Shown here: piece by piece, positions 1 to 5,563 of the stretch
Layout of the letters: each line of letters begins with the position of its first letter
Position numbering within the stretch: the stretch's first letter is position 1
DNA from: a virus
IMG/VR virus record: IMGVR_UViG_3300038441_000795
Span: 1-23,362 of that record
DNA: 23,362 bases
Reading direction: 5' to 3' (one strand)
Translations under genes and position numbers: made by a program
Notes under the pieces: generated by a model
Seen by the model: only the letters and a program-made list of their open reading frames with translations
Databases searched by the model: none
Told to the model about the DNA's origin: nothing

Positions 1-1
1 A

Positions 2-265
2 GTTGTTGCGTCACCGCATGGCCGATCAATCGCAAGCGTTACGTTTTTTGGTCTGGGGGAGAACTTTAAAAACCACGACGACGAAAGCTATGCCAACGCC
101 CACCTGATCGCCGCAGCGCCAGAGCTTTATGAGGCTGCAAACGCTGCCCTTTCTCGTCTCGAATTAACAGGTGGGAAAAACGGTGAATTTCTAGGTAATC
201 ACGAAAAGAAAATAATCGAAGTCTTATTAACGGCCCTAGCCAAAGCTCGCGGGGAGGCTGTGTGA
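2..265 (+). CDS. Small conserved phage protein, 5' partial
   Basis: An open frame enters from the left edge and ends at TGA 263-265, leaving 87 visible residues. The segment NAHLIAAAPELYEA followed by a C-terminal ALAKARGE is a pattern I know from short uncharacterised phage and prophage proteins, in which a helix starting LIAAAPEL recurs. No catalytic motif is visible and the function is unknown. The stop shares its A with the ATG of the next gene (TGATG), so the two are probably translated from one message. The true start lies outside the window. Confidence 0.75.
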   Translation, partial: VVASPHGRSIASVTFFGLGENFKNHDDESYANAHLIAAAPELYEAANAALSRLELTGGKNGEFLGNHEKKIIEVLLTALAKARGEAV

Positions 266-867
266 TGTTTTACGCACGATCAACCCATGTAGAAGCAGGC
301 ATTAAGCGCAGGCAGCAAGCGGCTAAGGCGGCTCAACTCCTTCTGGTAAGCAGTCAGACAGAGGAAGAACGCGCAGCGAAAGCCGCACAAGAGCAGGCCA
401 TTGCTGACGCACTCGCAGAAGCAAGAGCGGAAGCCGAAGCAGAATATTTCTGCAAGCTTGAAGCCGCTGCCGCTGAGGCACAGGCGAACAAAGAAGCTGC
501 TATAGCTAAAGCCTATGCCATTATCGGCAAAGAGGCGCCGGTTGAAACACGCCGCTCATGGCGAGAAATCGTCAATGAAGTTTGCGAGCAGTCGAATTTC
601 TCAACCCGATGCATTCTAAGTCGCAGCCAGACTTATGAAGTATCGTCAGTCAGGCACTTTGCAATTCTCGCGGTATGGGCAGAGCGTGAAGACCTTTCAT
701 TGCCCCGCATCGGTAATTTGATGGGCGGTCGTGACCACACAACAATTCTAAATTCACTCAGGCGCTTCCGATTTGAAAACCGCGAGCACGCTCACGCCTT
801 CGTGCGCAAGTGTCTCTCTGATGGCATTTCCGCCAAAGAAGCAATCGCAATTCGGAAAGCGGCATAG
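265..867 (+). CDS. Stand-alone DnaA domain IV (DnaA-box binding) phage protein
   Basis: The protein has 200 aa. Residues about 30-87 are Ala/Glu/Lys-rich and probably form a long helix or coiled coil. Residues about 97-168 match the C-terminal helix-turn-helix of the replication initiator DnaA: the signature GGRDHTTI (154-161) is intact, preceded by SLPRIG, as in chromosomal DnaA where this segment reads the DnaA box. The AAA+ ATPase part is absent, so it cannot act as an initiator alone; it more likely binds DnaA boxes as a regulator or replication accessory factor (inference). ATG 265 is preferred over GTG 262 because GGGGAGG at 251-256 gives a normal spacing. It overlaps the preceding stop by one base and is followed closely by the next gene. 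Confidence 0.85.
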   Translation: MFYARSTHVEAGIKRRQQAAKAAQLLLVSSQTEEERAAKAAQEQAIADALAEARAEAEAEYFCKLEAAAAEAQANKEAAIAKAYAIIGKEAPVETRRSWREIVNEVCEQSNFSTRCILSRSQTYEVSSVRHFAILAVWAEREDLSLPRIGNLMGGRDHTTILNSLRRFRFENREHAHAFVRKCLSDGISAKEAIAIRKAA

Positions 868-876
868 GAGAGGGCG

Positions 877-1137
877 ATGGAGGTGCATCAGCAAGCGGTT
901 CTATGGCTTTTTGCGTTGTCGTTTGTGGCCGGTGTTTCATGGGTGCTCTACCCATTCGTCGTTCCAGAGAAAGAGCCGATATTCTACCGAGGGCAGATGG
1001 TAAAGATGTCAGCTTTTGGAAACAAAGCACAGATAGTTGGCGTCGGGTGTTTCCCGGATGAGTGCTTTTATAGGATCAGGCTTTCCAACGCAGATGTGAA
1101 AGCTGGCGTCCGCGAATTTGAACTAACCGCAGACTAA
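877..1137 (+). CDS. Small single-span membrane protein
   Basis: The protein has 86 aa. One hydrophobic segment at residues about 7-28 (AVLWLFALSFVAGVSWVLY) acts as an N-terminal anchor; the remaining about 55 residues are soluble and include two cysteines in GCFPDECFYRIRL, which could form a disulfide or bind metal. The ATG follows a good ribosome site (GGAGAGGGCG) 9 bases after the preceding stop, so it belongs to the same operon. I do not recognise the family. A role at the host envelope is inferred only from the membrane segment. Confidence 0.7.
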   Translation: MEVHQQAVLWLFALSFVAGVSWVLYPFVVPEKEPIFYRGQMVKMSAFGNKAQIVGVGCFPDECFYRIRLSNADVKAGVREFELTAD

Positions 1138-1159
1138 CCCAGGCGATGAGGACACAGGC

Positions 1160-1786
1160 ATGGCGGCATATTCAAAGGCTGAAAAGCGACGACTGAAAAA
1201 GGGAAGGCCAGTTTTGCCAGCGGCAGAGCGGGAGCCAAACGGGCGAAAGAGCAGGCGCAAGTCCTCAATCGTCCGCAGAACACATGAAACGGAAGCAGAG
1301 ACAAAGCTGGTTGTTATTTCTGCCCGTATGAAAATGGGTATGTCGGCATCGATCGCAGAGCGGCCAGAAGCTGGATCCGTTCTTGGTCGTCTGCATATCC
1401 TGTTCCCTGATCGCGTCACCTATGCGCATTATCAGGCAGGATTGCGGTATGGTGCGGACTATTGCCGGTATTATGCTCTAAGCGGCATCCCATATCCATC
1501 AGCGCGGGCACACGATATGACGCGCGTTCATGGCTCTGGCATTGATAAGCCGGAAGCGGCAGAGCAGGCGCGAGAGCGTATTCTTGATCTGGGTGAAGCA
1601 ATCCGCAGGGTCGATCAATCAGGTCGACCAATCGCCACCACAGTCCGCAATGTCTGCATTCTCGATGAGGAAACAGGCATGCATCTGCCCCACATGGCCC
1701 GCTTCCTTGCTATTGGCTTAGATGCGCTTGTGGATTTCTACGGGATAGACCGCAAGGCGATTCCACAGGACTTGACTAACGAATGA
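1160..1786 (+). CDS. Conserved phage protein of unknown function, late-regulator position
   Basis: The protein has 208 aa. The first 45 residues are very basic (KRRLKKGR, RKSRRKSS), suggesting nucleic-acid contact. A globular part follows with the segments GSVLGRLHILFPDRVTYAHY, a helix-rich stretch around residues 130-165, and a C-terminal LAIGLDALVDFYGI. I have seen this pattern (LGRL..., QYEAG-like helix, GLDALxxFYG ending) in prophages of Rhizobiales, always uncharacterised; I cannot name a Pfam family. It is the last gene before a terminator and a 512-base non-coding region that precedes the virion genes, which is where lambdoid phages keep antiterminator Q. A regulatory role is therefore a reasonable inference but is not shown by any motif. 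Confidence 0.8.
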   Translation: MAAYSKAEKRRLKKGRPVLPAAEREPNGRKSRRKSSIVRRTHETEAETKLVVISARMKMGMSASIAERPEAGSVLGRLHILFPDRVTYAHYQAGLRYGADYCRYYALSGIPYPSARAHDMTRVHGSGIDKPEAAEQARERILDLGEAIRRVDQSGRPIATTVRNVCILDEETGMHLPHMARFLAIGLDALVDFYGIDRKAIPQDLTNE

Positions 1787-1837
1787 CATTTAGTCAGCCT
1801 GAATAAGGTGGTGATTTGCACGACCAGAGAGATTTCT

Positions 1838-1859
1838 AGCGGCTTTCGGGCCGCTTTTT
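1838..1859 (+). terminator. Rho-independent terminator after the early block
   Basis: A perfect 6-bp stem AGCGGC (1838-1843) / GCCGCT (1850-1855) with a 6-base loop is followed by TTTT. It lies 52 bases past the stop of the 208-aa gene and before the structured non-coding region. Confidence 0.75.
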
Positions 1860-1865
1860 GATTCA

Positions 1866-2215
1866 TGCGGGTGCAAGTAGCAGGCAGTCGGCCTCCACCT
1901 GATTGCCGGGAGGTGCAAATCCTCCCACAGCGCCGAATCGAGGCAGCGCCTCAACGGAATGCGAGGCTGCGAAAGCGACAAACGATAGCAGCATATAATG
2001 TCGGGCTAGGTAGTGATTGCTGCAATCCTAGGTAACCCCGCAAGGGACTGTTCCAGTACATGCCCAGCCTCGCATACAAATCAGAACGGCGGCGCTGAAA
2101 GCAGAAGCGCGGTCCATGGATAGGTTATGTGCTTACGAGCAACATTGTGCGGTTCAAGTCCGCTGCCTGGGTAGCCTAACGATAACGGCCCCAAGCCGGC
2201 GTAGCGTCCGGCCCG
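1866..2215 (+). ncRNA. Candidate structured RNA / late-operon leader
   Basis: This non-coding stretch is dense with inverted repeats. Module A: GGTGC 1870-1874 pairs GCGCC 1930-1934, enclosing a 7-bp hairpin (1883-1889/1901-1907) and a perfect 6-bp T-arm-like hairpin (1908-1913/1921-1926, 7-base loop TGCAAAT). Module B: a perfect 11-bp stem ATGCGAGGCTG 1959-1969 / CAGCCTCGCAT 2065-2075 encloses three hairpins: GATTG/CAATC within CTAG/CTAG, CCC-GCAA-GGG with a GNRA loop, and ACTG/CAGT. Module C: GCGCT/AGCGC (2092-2110), TGCT-TACG-AGCA (2130-2141), GCGG-TTCAAGT-CCGC (2149-2163) and GCCGG/CCGGC (2195-2212). No complete tRNA cloverleaf can be drawn. It may be a phage structured RNA, a 5' leader controlling the late operon, or decayed tRNA genes. 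Strand is assumed from neighbouring genes. Confidence 0.4.
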
Positions 2216-2250
2216 TTCTGACCAACATGCAAAAAATGCATAATGCTTTT

Positions 2251-2280
2251 CAGCCTCGCTCACGCGGGGCTGTTTCATTT
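2251..2280 (+). terminator. Terminator/attenuator at entry to the late operon
   Basis: CAGCCTCGC (2251-2259) pairs GCGGGGCTG (2264-2272) over 9 bp with one G-U pair and loop TCAC, followed by TTTCATTT. It ends 19 bases before the start of the next gene, so it would cut the late operon from upstream transcription unless read through. Its 5' arm is identical to 2065-2073, the 3' arm of the long stem upstream, so an alternative fold that disarms it can be drawn. Confidence 0.65.
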
Positions 2281-2298
2281 CAACAATCGGAGAACGAT

Positions 2299-2538
2299 AT
2301 GCGCTTTGGCTTTGGTGTCATGGCGGCAGCATTGCTGTCGTCAGTTCGTGGGTTCTTTTTGGGAGCTGCTTCGCTTCACATCATTGATGACGTTAAACCT
2401 CATCATAAGCGTGGCGGCAGCAAGCGGGTTCGTTATGGTGGTCGCACTTATGCGCCAAACGGCGCTCGTGAGGTCGCACGCCGTCAGCGCCAGATTGCAG
2501 AAGGCCGTCTTACTGCCAGCAATGGCGTGGTTGTTTAG
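2299..2538 (+). CDS. Small basic phage protein with hydrophobic N-terminus
   Basis: The protein has 79 aa. ATG 2299 is chosen because GGAG lies at 2289-2292 and because the frame upstream of it runs through the terminator and the structured region with no coding character. Residues 4-30 are hydrophobic (FGFGVMAAALLSSV, FFLGAASL), then the chain becomes strongly basic (HHKRGGSKRVRYGGRTY, RRQRQ). It may be a signal-anchored peptide with a basic tail; I recognise no family. It is the first gene of the late run, immediately after the terminator-like hairpin. Confidence 0.6.
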   Translation: MRFGFGVMAAALLSSVRGFFLGAASLHIIDDVKPHHKRGGSKRVRYGGRTYAPNGAREVARRQRQIAEGRLTASNGVVV

Positions 2539-2543
2539 CACGT

Positions 2544-2723
2544 ATGTCAGAAGACACTCAGGCCATCACCTCTCTAGCTGAAGCCACACAAAAGAAAGTC
2601 TGGCGCGCTCGCAACATGATCATGCTTGAAGCAGTCATATCCGCTTTCATGGATAGCGACACACCGCAAGACGTGGCTCAGATACTCAGGGAGCAGGCAG
2701 ACATTCTGGAGGAACATCTATGA
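2544..2723 (+). CDS. Small acidic helical protein, 59 aa
   Basis: ATG 2544 begins 5 bases after the previous stop, and TGA 2721-2723 overlaps the ATG of the next gene (ATGA). The sequence begins MSEDTQAITSLAEATQKK and ends REQADILEEHL; it is rich in Glu, Asp and Ala and predicted largely helical, without membrane segment or cysteines. The stop/start overlaps on both sides are the main evidence that it is translated, since no strong ribosome site is seen and it must be fed by coupling. The family is not recognised. Confidence 0.6.
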   Translation: MSEDTQAITSLAEATQKKVWRARNMIMLEAVISAFMDSDTPQDVAQILREQADILEEHL

Positions 2724-2956
2724 CACTCAACGAATTCAAAGCATGGCTTGAAGGTTTCAGCGAAGCTTTCACAGATGGCGTTCCAAACGCTGATCAGTGG
2801 GCAAAGGTGCAGGCAAAGCTTGCTGACGTGAAATTAGTTGTTGCGGTCGAACAGCGTAAGGTCGCTGGGTTTGAAGATGTATTCTCTCAGCAGCCAAGAG
2901 TGAAATTTGTTGCCGACGAGATTAACCCGGCTCTCGTGCCAAAGGTCACTAGCTGA
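2720..2956 (+). CDS. Conserved small phage protein (MTLNEFKAWLEGF type)
   Basis: The protein has 78 aa. The opening MTLNEFKAWLEGFSEAF, followed by WAKVQAKLADVK, is a recurring pattern in small proteins just upstream of terminase in Rhizobiales prophages, with no assigned function as far as I know. The first 45 residues look helical; the rest is less structured. A ribosome site GGAGGAA at 2708-2714 precedes the ATG. It overlaps the preceding gene by 4 bases and the lipoprotein gene by one base (TGATG). Confidence 0.75.
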   Translation: MTLNEFKAWLEGFSEAFTDGVPNADQWAKVQAKLADVKLVVAVEQRKVAGFEDVFSQQPRVKFVADEINPALVPKVTS

Positions 2957-3069
2957 TGACCGCCAAGCTTCTCGCTCTCTCTGCGTTTATCCTCCTAGCC
3001 TCATGCGCATTACCTTACGAGCGTCACTGCTCATTCAACGATTACCTGACAAAGACGTGGTGTAAGTGA
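2956..3069 (+). CDS. Tiny lipoprotein, 37 aa (possible lysis or envelope factor)
   Basis: The frame encodes a textbook lipoprotein signal: MTAKLLALSAFILLASC with lipobox LASC and the acylated Cys at residue 17. The mature peptide is only 21 residues and contains two further cysteines. ATG 2956 overlaps the preceding stop by one base, and TGA 3067-3069 overlaps the terminase small-subunit ATG in the same way. By size and lipobox it resembles outer-membrane spanins (Rz1-like), but it lacks the usual proline-rich body and no inner-membrane partner is seen next to it. Other possibilities are a superinfection-exclusion lipoprotein or an unrelated small envelope peptide. Confidence 0.6.
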   Translation: MTAKLLALSAFILLASCALPYERHCSFNDYLTKTWCK

Positions 3070-3518
3070 TGGCTCTCTCACCAGAGCGTGTAAAAGAAAT
3101 AGCTGACAGGGCTGAAGCAAGAGCGGGACAGCCTGTACAGGCGGGTCGCCCGTCAAAGCGAACGCCTGAGATGGAAGAAGCAATCATCAACGGTTTGATG
3201 GATGGTTACAGTCTCGTGCAGATATGTGCGTCAGAAAGCATGCCAAATCGTCGGACTATCCTCCGTTGGATGGAAGATGATGAGACTTTCGCCACAAGGT
3301 GCGCGCGTGCGAGGGAAATCCAAGCCGATCTGATGGATGACAAGATCATTCAGCTGATCGATGACGTTAATGTTGAGAATGCATCTGCAATGCGGGTGAA
3401 GCTTTCAGCGCTTCAATGGCGTGCTGCTAAACTGGCTCCAAAGAAATACGGCGACAAACAGGAAGTCGAGCACACAGGGCAGGTTATTATGATCGCTCCA
3501 GAGGCTTCCGATCTATGA
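3069..3518 (+). CDS. Terminase small subunit
   Basis: The protein has 149 aa. It recognises packaging-site DNA and recruits the large subunit. The N-terminal third carries a helix-turn-helix: GLMDGYSLVQICASESMPNR leads into RRTILRWMEDDETF, the arrangement of the Sf6 gp1-like small terminases. A helical oligomerisation core follows (ARAREIQADLMDDKIIQLIDD), then the conserved ending WRAAKLAPKKYGDKQEVEH. ATG 3069 is preferred over GTG 3066 because of the one-base TGATG overlap with the lipoprotein stop. The stop overlaps the large-subunit start by 4 bases. Confidence 0.92.
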   Translation: MALSPERVKEIADRAEARAGQPVQAGRPSKRTPEMEEAIINGLMDGYSLVQICASESMPNRRTILRWMEDDETFATRCARAREIQADLMDDKIIQLIDDVNVENASAMRVKLSALQWRAAKLAPKKYGDKQEVEHTGQVIMIAPEASDL

Positions 3519-4867
3519 CGATCCAGTTGACGAAGAAGCAGCAAGCGTTGCTTCCTCTCCTCGGTCGGCAGGGTACAAAGCACACGCTGATTTATGGCGG
3601 ATCGCGTTCGGGTAAGACATTCCTGACCTGCTACGCGATTGCAACGCGGGCATTGCGTGCCGAAGGTTCCCGACATGGGATATTTCGTAAGCACGCTGTC
3701 GCTGTGAAGCAGTCTGTCGGGCGTGACACATTCCCGAAGGTTATGCGTCTGGCTTATCCTGATGCTGCATACAAATGGTACGAGCAGGACGGTGTCTTCG
3801 TTTACGGCAACGGGTCCGAAGTCTGGTGCGCCGGTCTGGATGACAAAGAGCGCGTAGACAAGGTTCTGGGTAAAGAATACGCCACGATCTATGAGAACGA
3901 AGCATCAGAGCTTAGTTACGATGCTCACACTACACTGATGACGCGTCTTGCACAGAACGTGCAGGCCAATGTCGGGCATCCGGGTCCGCTGCCATTGCGC
4001 AATTATGTGGACTTAAACCCGACTACTCAGAGCCATTGGACTTACAAGCTATTCGTCCAGGGTGTTGACCCGGAAAGCAAGCGGCCAATCAATCGCGGTG
4101 ACTACAGCCACTATGTGGCAAACCCGATGGATAACCATCTCAATCTGCCGCCTGATTATCTTGAAAGCCTGAAATATCTGCCAGAAGCAAAGCGCAAACG
4201 CTTCTTCCTTGGTGAGTTCTCAGGCGATGCAGAAGATGCTCTGTGGTCGCGCGGGGTTATCGAGCGGCTGTATGTTCTTGGCGACGATGAGCTACCGGAC
4301 TTTGTTAAGATCGTTGTGTCTGTCGATCCAGCGACAAGCTCAAATCCCGGCAGCGATGAAACAGGAATTGTCGTCTGTGCTATCGATAAAGAGGGATATG
4401 GCTACGTTTTGGAGGATGCGAGCGGCGTTATGAAGCCCGAAGAATGGGCGAAGCGCGCTGTTACGCTCTACAATTACTACAAAGCTGACAGCATCGTCGC
4501 TGAAAAGAACCAAGGCGGCGAAATGGTCGAAAGCACCATTCAGGCGCAGGCAAAGGGCCGATGGATTCCGGTTAAGCTGGTTCACGCATCACGCGGCAAG
4601 GTTGTACGTGCTGAGCCGATCAGCGCTCTCTATGCCCGTCGCCGCGTCCGCCATGTGAGAGAGTTCACAGAGCTTGAAGATCAGATGTGCAGCTTCACAA
4701 CTGGCTTTGACCGATCAAGCGCAGGTTATTCACCGGATCGTGTTGACGCGCTTGTCTGGGGCTTCACAGAGCTATTCCCCGGTCTGATCGAAGAAAGGCC
4801 GGAAAACATTCCGCTAGGTCAGATGCACACTGTCGCCCCTGACGAAAACATACTGGACAGCTGGTGA
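3515..4867 (+). CDS. Terminase large subunit (packaging ATPase/nuclease)
   Basis: The protein has 450 aa. The N-terminal ATPase shows Walker A GGSRSGKT (28-35), Walker B with catalytic acid in ATIYENEASE (123-132), and coupling motif VDLNPT (165-170). The C-terminal RNase H-like nuclease shows its acids in VSVDPA (D271), VAEKNQGG (E330) and SPDRVDALVWG (D408, D411). It translocates DNA into the procapsid and cuts concatemers. The length is normal for the family and nothing is missing. ATG 3515 overlaps the small subunit by 4 bases, and the stop overlaps the next GTG (GTGA). Confidence 0.96.
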   Translation: MTIQLTKKQQALLPLLGRQGTKHTLIYGGSRSGKTFLTCYAIATRALRAEGSRHGIFRKHAVAVKQSVGRDTFPKVMRLAYPDAAYKWYEQDGVFVYGNGSEVWCAGLDDKERVDKVLGKEYATIYENEASELSYDAHTTLMTRLAQNVQANVGHPGPLPLRNYVDLNPTTQSHWTYKLFVQGVDPESKRPINRGDYSHYVANPMDNHLNLPPDYLESLKYLPEAKRKRFFLGEFSGDAEDALWSRGVIERLYVLGDDELPDFVKIVVSVDPATSSNPGSDETGIVVCAIDKEGYGYVLEDASGVMKPEEWAKRAVTLYNYYKADSIVAEKNQGGEMVESTIQAQAKGRWIPVKLVHASRGKVVRAEPISALYARRRVRHVREFTELEDQMCSFTTGFDRSSAGYSPDRVDALVWGFTELFPGLIEERPENIPLGQMHTVAPDENILDSW

Positions 4868-5361
4868 AAGTCGATATCAGAGACGGCACGCTGCGAGACA
4901 TTTGTTTCGTGGCGGCAAACCTACGCGATCAGGACCGGCGAGAAATCTTCGCTACAGCTGTTCTTGAGAGCGGATCACAAGCGGGTGCCGTCTCATACCT
5001 GACATCACCCAACTTCTGTTGGACAGTTTGGATTGATCAACAGCCGGTTGCAGCGTTCGGTGTGTCAGCAGCAAGCCCATATCAGCCTCACATTCGCTAT
5101 GCGTGGGCCTACGGTACGAACAAATTCAAGCGCGCTGCGCCTGCAATAACAAGGTTTTGCCTAAAGGAATGGCCAAAGCGTCTGATTGCCGAAGGCGCTA
5201 CCCGCGTCGAAATCCGATCACTTGCGGATCATGACCTTGCTCATAAGTGGCTGAAATCCATTCGAGCGCACCACGAGGCCGACATGCCGAACTTCGGTGT
5301 GAATGGCGAAACATTCCAGCTTTGGGCTTGGTTGAAAGAGGATTTTGAAGATGTGCTTTAA
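4864..5361 (+). CDS. T7 gp13-like / GNAT-fold phage protein
   Basis: The protein has 165 aa. It opens with IRDGTLRDICFVAANLRDQDRREIF, the pattern of the T7 gp13 family (DUF2833), which resembles the first helices of GNAT acetyltransferases; later segments include QPVAAFGVSAASP and a helix around KRAAPAITRFC. In T7, gp13 sits near the virion-protein genes and is needed for normal assembly; whether any member acetylates a substrate is not established to my knowledge. GTG 4864 is chosen because it overlaps the terminase stop by 4 bases. Unlike T7, the gene lies between terminase and portal. Confidence 0.75.
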   Translation: MKVDIRDGTLRDICFVAANLRDQDRREIFATAVLESGSQAGAVSYLTSPNFCWTVWIDQQPVAAFGVSAASPYQPHIRYAWAYGTNKFKRAAPAITRFCLKEWPKRLIAEGATRVEIRSLADHDLAHKWLKSIRAHHEADMPNFGVNGETFQLWAWLKEDFEDVL

Positions 5362-5560
5362 GGCAGATACACCGAAGGTGCCGGACGCTCCAGCAGTGCC
5401 TAGCGAAGATGCGGAGGCCGCAAAGAGCCGCCGAGCAGCAGAGAAAGACGCAAGCCGTCAGGCACAGGGACGCGCTTCGACCATCATCACTACACCGCTC
5501 GGCGCGCCAGACTTTGGCGATGAAGCCAACCGCCGCCGCACGCAGATCAGCGGGTTTTAA
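5351..5560 (+). CDS. Small MCF-type phage protein upstream of portal
   Basis: The protein has 69 aa. It begins MCFKADTPKVPDAPAVPSED, a Cys-then-proline-rich opening seen in small conserved proteins beside portal genes in podophages, then a charged Lys/Arg/Ala segment, and ends GRASTIITTPLGAPDFGDEA, a segment also typical of that group. No function is known to me; its position suggests an assembly or head-completion role. ATG 5351 lies inside the end of the preceding gene (11-base overlap) and follows GAAG; an in-frame TTG at 5345 is possible but less likely. Confidence 0.75.
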   Translation: MCFKADTPKVPDAPAVPSEDAEAAKSRRAAEKDASRQAQGRASTIITTPLGAPDFGDEANRRRTQISGF

Positions 5561-5563
5561 TCC

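Noticed and set aside
1866-1934. tRNA gene (T-arm-like hairpin and partial closing stem)
   Set aside because: Only five closing pairs, no D-arm and no 5-bp anticodon stem with a 7-base loop can be drawn; kept as part of the structured block.
1994-1999. TATAAT as -10 of a late promoter
   Set aside because: No convincing -35 at 16-18 bases; it lies inside the enclosed part of the long stem. Could be real but not supported.
1908-2050. Cobalamin riboswitch-like phrases (GGTGCAAATCC; CCCGCAA..ACTGT)
   Set aside because: The pieces are about 120 bases apart instead of adjacent, other conserved boxes are missing, and no B12 gene follows.
2063-2172. tRNA with long insert (CCCAGCC ... GCGG-TTCAAGT-CCGC, GCCTGGG)
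   Set aside because: Acceptor-like pairing has a mismatch, the span is about 110 bases, there is no anticodon arm and no CCA, and the 5' arm competes with the perfect 11-bp stem.
2218-2244. Promoter (CTGACC ... CATAAT) before the terminator at 2251
   Set aside because: Spacer of only 15 bases and poor boxes; would run straight into a terminator.
2116-2298. N-terminal extension of the 79-aa protein
   Set aside because: It runs through stems and terminator with no coding character; the ribosome site is at ATG 2299.
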